From NCBI RefSeq assembly GCF_020217005.1, contig NZ_JAIWOI010000243.1:1-10000 (forward strand): DNA of 10,000 nt. Direction: 5' to 3'. Below the pieces are notes generated by a model. It did not search any database. It saw nothing but the letters and a program-made list of their open reading frames with translations, and had not been told where the DNA came from. Numbering within the stretch: position 1 is the stretch's first letter; each line of letters begins with the position of its first letter. Shown one piece after another: positions 8,128 to 10,000 of the stretch. The stretch is from Rheinheimera sp. (GTDB lineage: Bacteria > Pseudomonadota > Gammaproteobacteria > Enterobacterales > Alteromonadaceae). Position numbers and translations under genes: made by a program.

Positions 8128-8156
8128 GTGACGCAGGCAGTTCTGCTCTGTATACT
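8128..8156 (+). promoter_or_regulatory. Candidate dksA promoter with G/C-rich discriminator
   Basis: GTGACG (8128-8133), a 17-base spacer and TATACT (8151-8156) match sigma-70 hexamers at four and five of six positions. The discriminator after the -10 reads TCGGCG (8157-8162), G/C-rich as in promoters that ppGpp and DksA repress, which would fit the known negative autoregulation of dksA in E. coli. The predicted start near 8163 gives a leader of about 90 bases. Confidence 0.42.
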
Positions 8157-8172
8157 TCGGCGGCTTTTTTAA

Positions 8173-8209
8173 TAGTGATTGCAGCTGTCATATTTTTCTG
8201 CTATCACTA
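8173..8209 (+). repeat. Inverted repeat (hairpin) in the dksA leader
   Basis: TAGTGAT (8173-8179) pairs with ATCACTA (8203-8209) and, after one T-T mismatch, GCAG (8181-8184) pairs with CTGC (8198-8201), around a 13-base loop. An outer pair, GGCGGC (8159-8164) with GCCGCC (8210-8215), could extend the structure with an 8-base bulge if transcription started further upstream, and a run of five T follows at 8219-8223. It could be an attenuator, an mRNA stability element or a protein-binding palindrome. Confidence 0.55.
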
Positions 8210-8251
8210 GCCGCCAACTTTTTGCTTGGCACTGTTTTACAGGAGATGATC

Positions 8252-8701
8252 ATGCCAGAAGGCAAAACCGTAAAAACCTTGGGTCTGTTAGCCCTTGCCG
8301 GCGTAGAGCCTTATCAGGCTGCGCAGGGCGAAGAATACATGAACCCAAAACAGCTGGACCATTTCCGCCGAATTCTGGACGCATGGCGTCAACAGTTACG
8401 TGAAGAAGTGGATCGCACCAAAAACCATATGGCCGACGAAGCTGCAAACTTCCCGGATCCAGTGGACCGTGCTGCTCAGGAAGAAGAGTTCAGTCTGGAA
8501 TTACGTGCTCGGGATCGCGAACGTAAATTACTGAAGAAGATTGAAAAAACTCTGCAAAAAATCGAAGACGAAGACTTCGGTTACTGCGACACCTGTGGTA
8601 TCGAAATTGGTATCAAACGTTTAGAAGCCCGTCCTACTGCCGATCTGTGTATCGACTGTAAAACGCTGGCTGAAATCAAGGAAAAACAACTGGGCGGTTA
8701 A
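8252..8701 (+). CDS. dksA: RNA polymerase-binding transcription factor DksA
   Basis: The 149-residue protein closely follows E. coli DksA (151 residues). DksA enters the secondary channel of RNA polymerase and, with ppGpp, represses rRNA and tRNA promoters and activates amino-acid synthesis promoters. The coiled coil carries the tip [19 protein letters not shown] (67-85), with the acidic D69 and D72 that point to the polymerase active site. The four-cysteine zinc finger is complete: C112, C115, C133, C136, as YCDTCG and DLCIDC. The ATG at 8252 is chosen because AGGAG (8241-8245) lies 6 bases before it; an ATG at 8246 touches the site and a TTG at 8222 is upstream of it. The last base of the stop is the first base of the gluQ ATG (TAATG), so the two are very likely co-transcribed and coupled. 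Confidence 0.97.
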   Translation: MPEGKTVKTLGLLALAGVEPYQAAQGEEYMNPKQLDHFRRILDAWRQQLREEVDRTKNHMADEAANFPDPVDRAAQEEEFSLELRARDRERKLLKKIEKTLQKIEDEDFGYCDTCGIEIGIKRLEARPTADLCIDCKTLAEIKEKQLGG

Positions 8702-9597
8702 TGATGCCTGTTGTCCCTCCTGCTTACAGGGGCCGGTTTGCGCCATCGCCATCCGGCCCTTTGCATTTTGGTTCCCTCATAGCTGCTGTGGGCAGCTACC
8801 TGCAAGCGAAATCCCAACAAGGCCAGTGGCTGGTGCGGATGGAAGATATAGATACCCCCAGAATGCAAGCTGGCGCAGCCGACAGTATTTTACACACCCT
8901 GGAGCGTTATCAACTGTTCTGGGATGGTGATGTCTGGGTGCAAAGCCAAAGACTAGAGCGTTATCAACAGGTGCTGGATCTGTTAAAACAACAGCAACTC
9001 ACCTATGCATGCAACTGCAACAGAACACGCATCCAAAGTCTGGTGCATGGCTATGACGGCTTTTGCCGTGACAAACAGCTCACCGAAGGGCTATTAGCCT
9101 GGCGTTTAAAAGCTCCGGCCACAGCAACATGCTTCACTGACTTACTGGCAGGAGAAGTACAAATCCCATCTAGTGTTGCCGCAGAAGATTATATTTTGAA
9201 ACGCCGTGATGGGCTCTTTGCTTATCAACTTGTGGTCGTGGTGGACGATCTGGACCAGGGCATCACTGAAGTAGTGCGCGGCGCAGATTTAATTGACCTG
9301 ACCTCCAGGCAACAAGCCTTATTTGGACTACTTGGTTCTACAGCACCGGCATATCTGCATCTTCCATTAGCTGTCGTTGAACCAGGCTTTAAACTGAGCA
9401 AACAAAACCATGCACCAGCAGTAGAGCACTGGCCCGTCAGCGACACTTTAACCGCAGTTTTACGCTTTTTAGGCCATCCACCGCCGCCAGAATTAAAAGG
9501 TGCCGACGCGACAGAATTGTTAGCCTGGGCTTGTTCTGCATGGCAGATACAGCAGATCCCAAGACAAAGCGAACAAAAATCGGCGGATTTCCTGTAA
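8701..9597 (+). CDS. gluQ: Glutamyl-Q tRNA(Asp) synthetase
   Basis: The 298-residue protein is the truncated glutamyl-tRNA synthetase paralogue GluQ (YadB), which activates glutamate and attaches it to queuosine at position 34 of tRNA(Asp) instead of charging a tRNA 3' end. It has the class I synthetase signature GRFAPSPSGPLHFGSL (11-26), the KLSKQNHAPA version of the KMSKS loop (231-240), and the zinc ligands C104, C106, Y118 and C122, in the same spacing as E. coli. The anticodon-binding half of GluRS is absent, as expected for GluQ. The conserved stretch DDLDQGITEVVRGADLI (182-198) is also present. The ATG at 8701 overlaps the dksA stop by one base; the ATG at 8704 is an equal alternative. 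No strong Shine-Dalgarno site is nearby, consistent with coupling to dksA. Confidence 0.95.
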   Translation: MMPVVPPAYRGRFAPSPSGPLHFGSLIAAVGSYLQAKSQQGQWLVRMEDIDTPRMQAGAADSILHTLERYQLFWDGDVWVQSQRLERYQQVLDLLKQQQLTYACNCNRTRIQSLVHGYDGFCRDKQLTEGLLAWRLKAPATATCFTDLLAGEVQIPSSVAAEDYILKRRDGLFAYQLVVVVDDLDQGITEVVRGADLIDLTSRQQALFGLLGSTAPAYLHLPLAVVEPGFKLSKQNHAPAVEHWPVSDTLTAVLRFLGHPPPPELKGADATELLAWACSAWQIQQIPRQSEQKSADFL

Positions 9598-9654
9598 AAA
9601 AACCAGAGTTTTTCCAGAAAGCACAAGGCCGCACGTTCTATTTTTCCAGAGGCT

Positions 9655-9677
9655 GCGGTATCATTAGCCGCTTTTTT
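9655..9677 (+). terminator. Weak terminator-like element between gluQ and pcnB
   Basis: GCGG (9655-9658) can pair with CCGC (9668-9671) around a 9-base loop, immediately followed by six T residues (9672-9677). An alternative pairing of GGCT (9651-9654) with AGCC (9666-9669) excludes it. A 4-bp stem is short, so at most partial termination ahead of pcnB is expected. Confidence 0.22.
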
Positions 9678-9703
9678 CATCGAGTTCATTTAGCTAAGCT
9701 CAC

Positions 9704-9722
9704 AAGGAGTACTGCCATTATT
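9704..9722 (+). promoter_or_regulatory. pcnB ribosome binding site with ATT start codon
   Basis: A strong AAGGAG (9704-9709) is followed by 7 bases and ATT (9717-9719), then a second ATT (9720-9722). No ATG, GTG or TTG occurs in this frame from 9543 to 9717. E. coli pcnB is known to begin with AUU, one of very few genes that do, which keeps its translation low. Confidence 0.75.
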
Positions 9723-10000
9723 TCGCGAGTCCTGGATTTTTGCCGCCGCACCCTTGGCAGCAAAAGCGTTGAGAGCGTAGCTCAACCCAAAAAAAGCCGT
9801 CAGTCCATTCTGCCTGAGCTGAAAAAAATCTCCCGTGATACCCATTCTGTGTCGCGTAAAGACATCAGCCCTAATGCTTTAAAAGTGCTATACCGCTTAA
9901 AAGATGCCGGTTATGAAGCCTATTTGGTCGGTGGTTGCATCCGCGATATTTTGCTGGGTTTAAAACCTAAAGATTTTGATGTGGTGACCAATGCTCACCC
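9717..10000 (+). CDS. pcnB: Poly(A) polymerase I, N-terminal part, ATT start
   Basis: Ninety-four codons are visible before the window ends. PcnB adds 3' poly(A) tails to RNA and so promotes decay, including that of ColE1-type plasmid RNA I. Residues 45-64 (VSRKDISPNALKVLYRLKDA) and 69-88 (YLVGGCIRDILLGLKPKDFD) are the class II nucleotidyltransferase head, with the metal-binding pair D86 and D88. Counting the ATT as Met, the start M-I-S-R-V-L-D-F-C-R-R lines up without gaps with E. coli M-F-T-R-V-A-N-F-C-R-K. The frame stays open upstream to an ATG at 9540 inside gluQ, but that site has no Shine-Dalgarno sequence and would add 59 residues absent from E. coli PcnB. The gene is third in dksA-gluQ-pcnB, the same order as E. 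coli, where folK follows. Confidence 0.93.
   Translation, partial: MISRVLDFCRRTLGSKSVESVAQPKKSRQSILPELKKISRDTHSVSRKDISPNALKVLYRLKDAGYEAYLVGGCIRDILLGLKPKDFDVVTNAH

Larger units (their letters stand above)
7952..8251. other. Divergent intergenic region between the TSUP gene and dksA
   Basis: These 300 bases hold no credible coding sequence. The dksA-proximal third contains the candidate dksA promoter and the leader hairpin, given separately. Between about 7970 and 8110 I see A/T-rich tracts and no convincing promoter for the minus-strand permease gene, no tRNA-like structure and no terminator. In E. coli sfsA precedes dksA; it is absent here. Confidence 0.6.

Noticed and set aside
8222..8251. 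A TTG start that would lengthen DksA by ten residues
   Set aside because: The AGGAG site lies downstream of the TTG and correctly spaced for the ATG at 8252, where the similarity to E. coli DksA begins.
9225..9689. A 154-codon open frame on the minus strand, opposite gluQ and the gluQ-pcnB gap
   Set aside because: It is antisense to a clearly conserved gene, has low-complexity composition with no recognisable domain, and overlaps the pcnB leader. It is a shadow of gluQ.
9540..9716. An upstream ATG extension of pcnB by 59 residues
   Set aside because: There is no Shine-Dalgarno site at 9540, it overlaps gluQ by 58 bases, and the extension is absent from E. coli PcnB, whereas AAGGAG sits exactly before the ATT at 9717.
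1..10000. Search for a defence system, mobile element, CRISPR array, toxin-antitoxin pair or biosynthetic cluster
   Set aside because: All coding space is filled by housekeeping-type genes of even base composition, with no direct repeat arrays, transposase or integrase signatures. No new multi-gene system is supported here.

Overview
The window is ordinary chromosomal DNA of a gammaproteobacterium, with moderate GC content and tightly packed genes. Two gene orders shared with Escherichia coli, hrpB-mrcB and dksA-gluQ-pcnB, together with a peptidase B of the M17 family, point to this class. The protein style fits the Alteromonadales or Rheinheimera-like lineages, but that finer placement is a guess from recognition, not from a search. 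There are eight real genes, two of them cut by the window edges. I see no tRNA, rRNA, CRISPR array, insertion sequence, prophage or plasmid feature.

Left part, all on the minus strand, in transcription order from right to left: a TSUP-family membrane permease (7951-7142), peptidase B (7086-5797), the DEAH-box helicase HrpB (5700-3241), the bifunctional penicillin-binding protein PBP1B (3244-983), and a membrane-anchored winged-helix regulator with a beta-propeller-like periplasmic part (965 to beyond position 1). The hrpB and mrcB genes overlap by 4 bases (ATGA), and the regulator starts 17 bases after the mrcB stop, so these three probably form one transcript. Between pepB and hrpB there are 96 bases holding a perfect 12-bp hairpin, a likely hrpB promoter, and a terminator-like hairpin whose T tract runs into the TTG start codon of hrpB.

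Right part, on the plus strand: dksA (8252-8701), gluQ (8701-9597) and pcnB (9717 to beyond 10000). The 300-base divergent region 7952-8251 separates the two groups. It holds a candidate dksA promoter with a G/C-rich discriminator and a strong inverted repeat in the dksA leader. DksA is the RNA polymerase cofactor of the stringent response, GluQ glutamylates queuosine in tRNA(Asp), and PcnB is poly(A) polymerase I, so this cluster concerns RNA synthesis, modification and decay.

The most notable observation is the pcnB start. The homology to E. coli PcnB begins exactly at an ATT codon (9717) that follows a strong AAGGAG site at 7 bases, and there is no ATG, GTG or TTG near it in frame. This matches the known AUU start of E. 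coli pcnB. I did not find a previously undescribed multi-gene system; the points of interest are regulatory.
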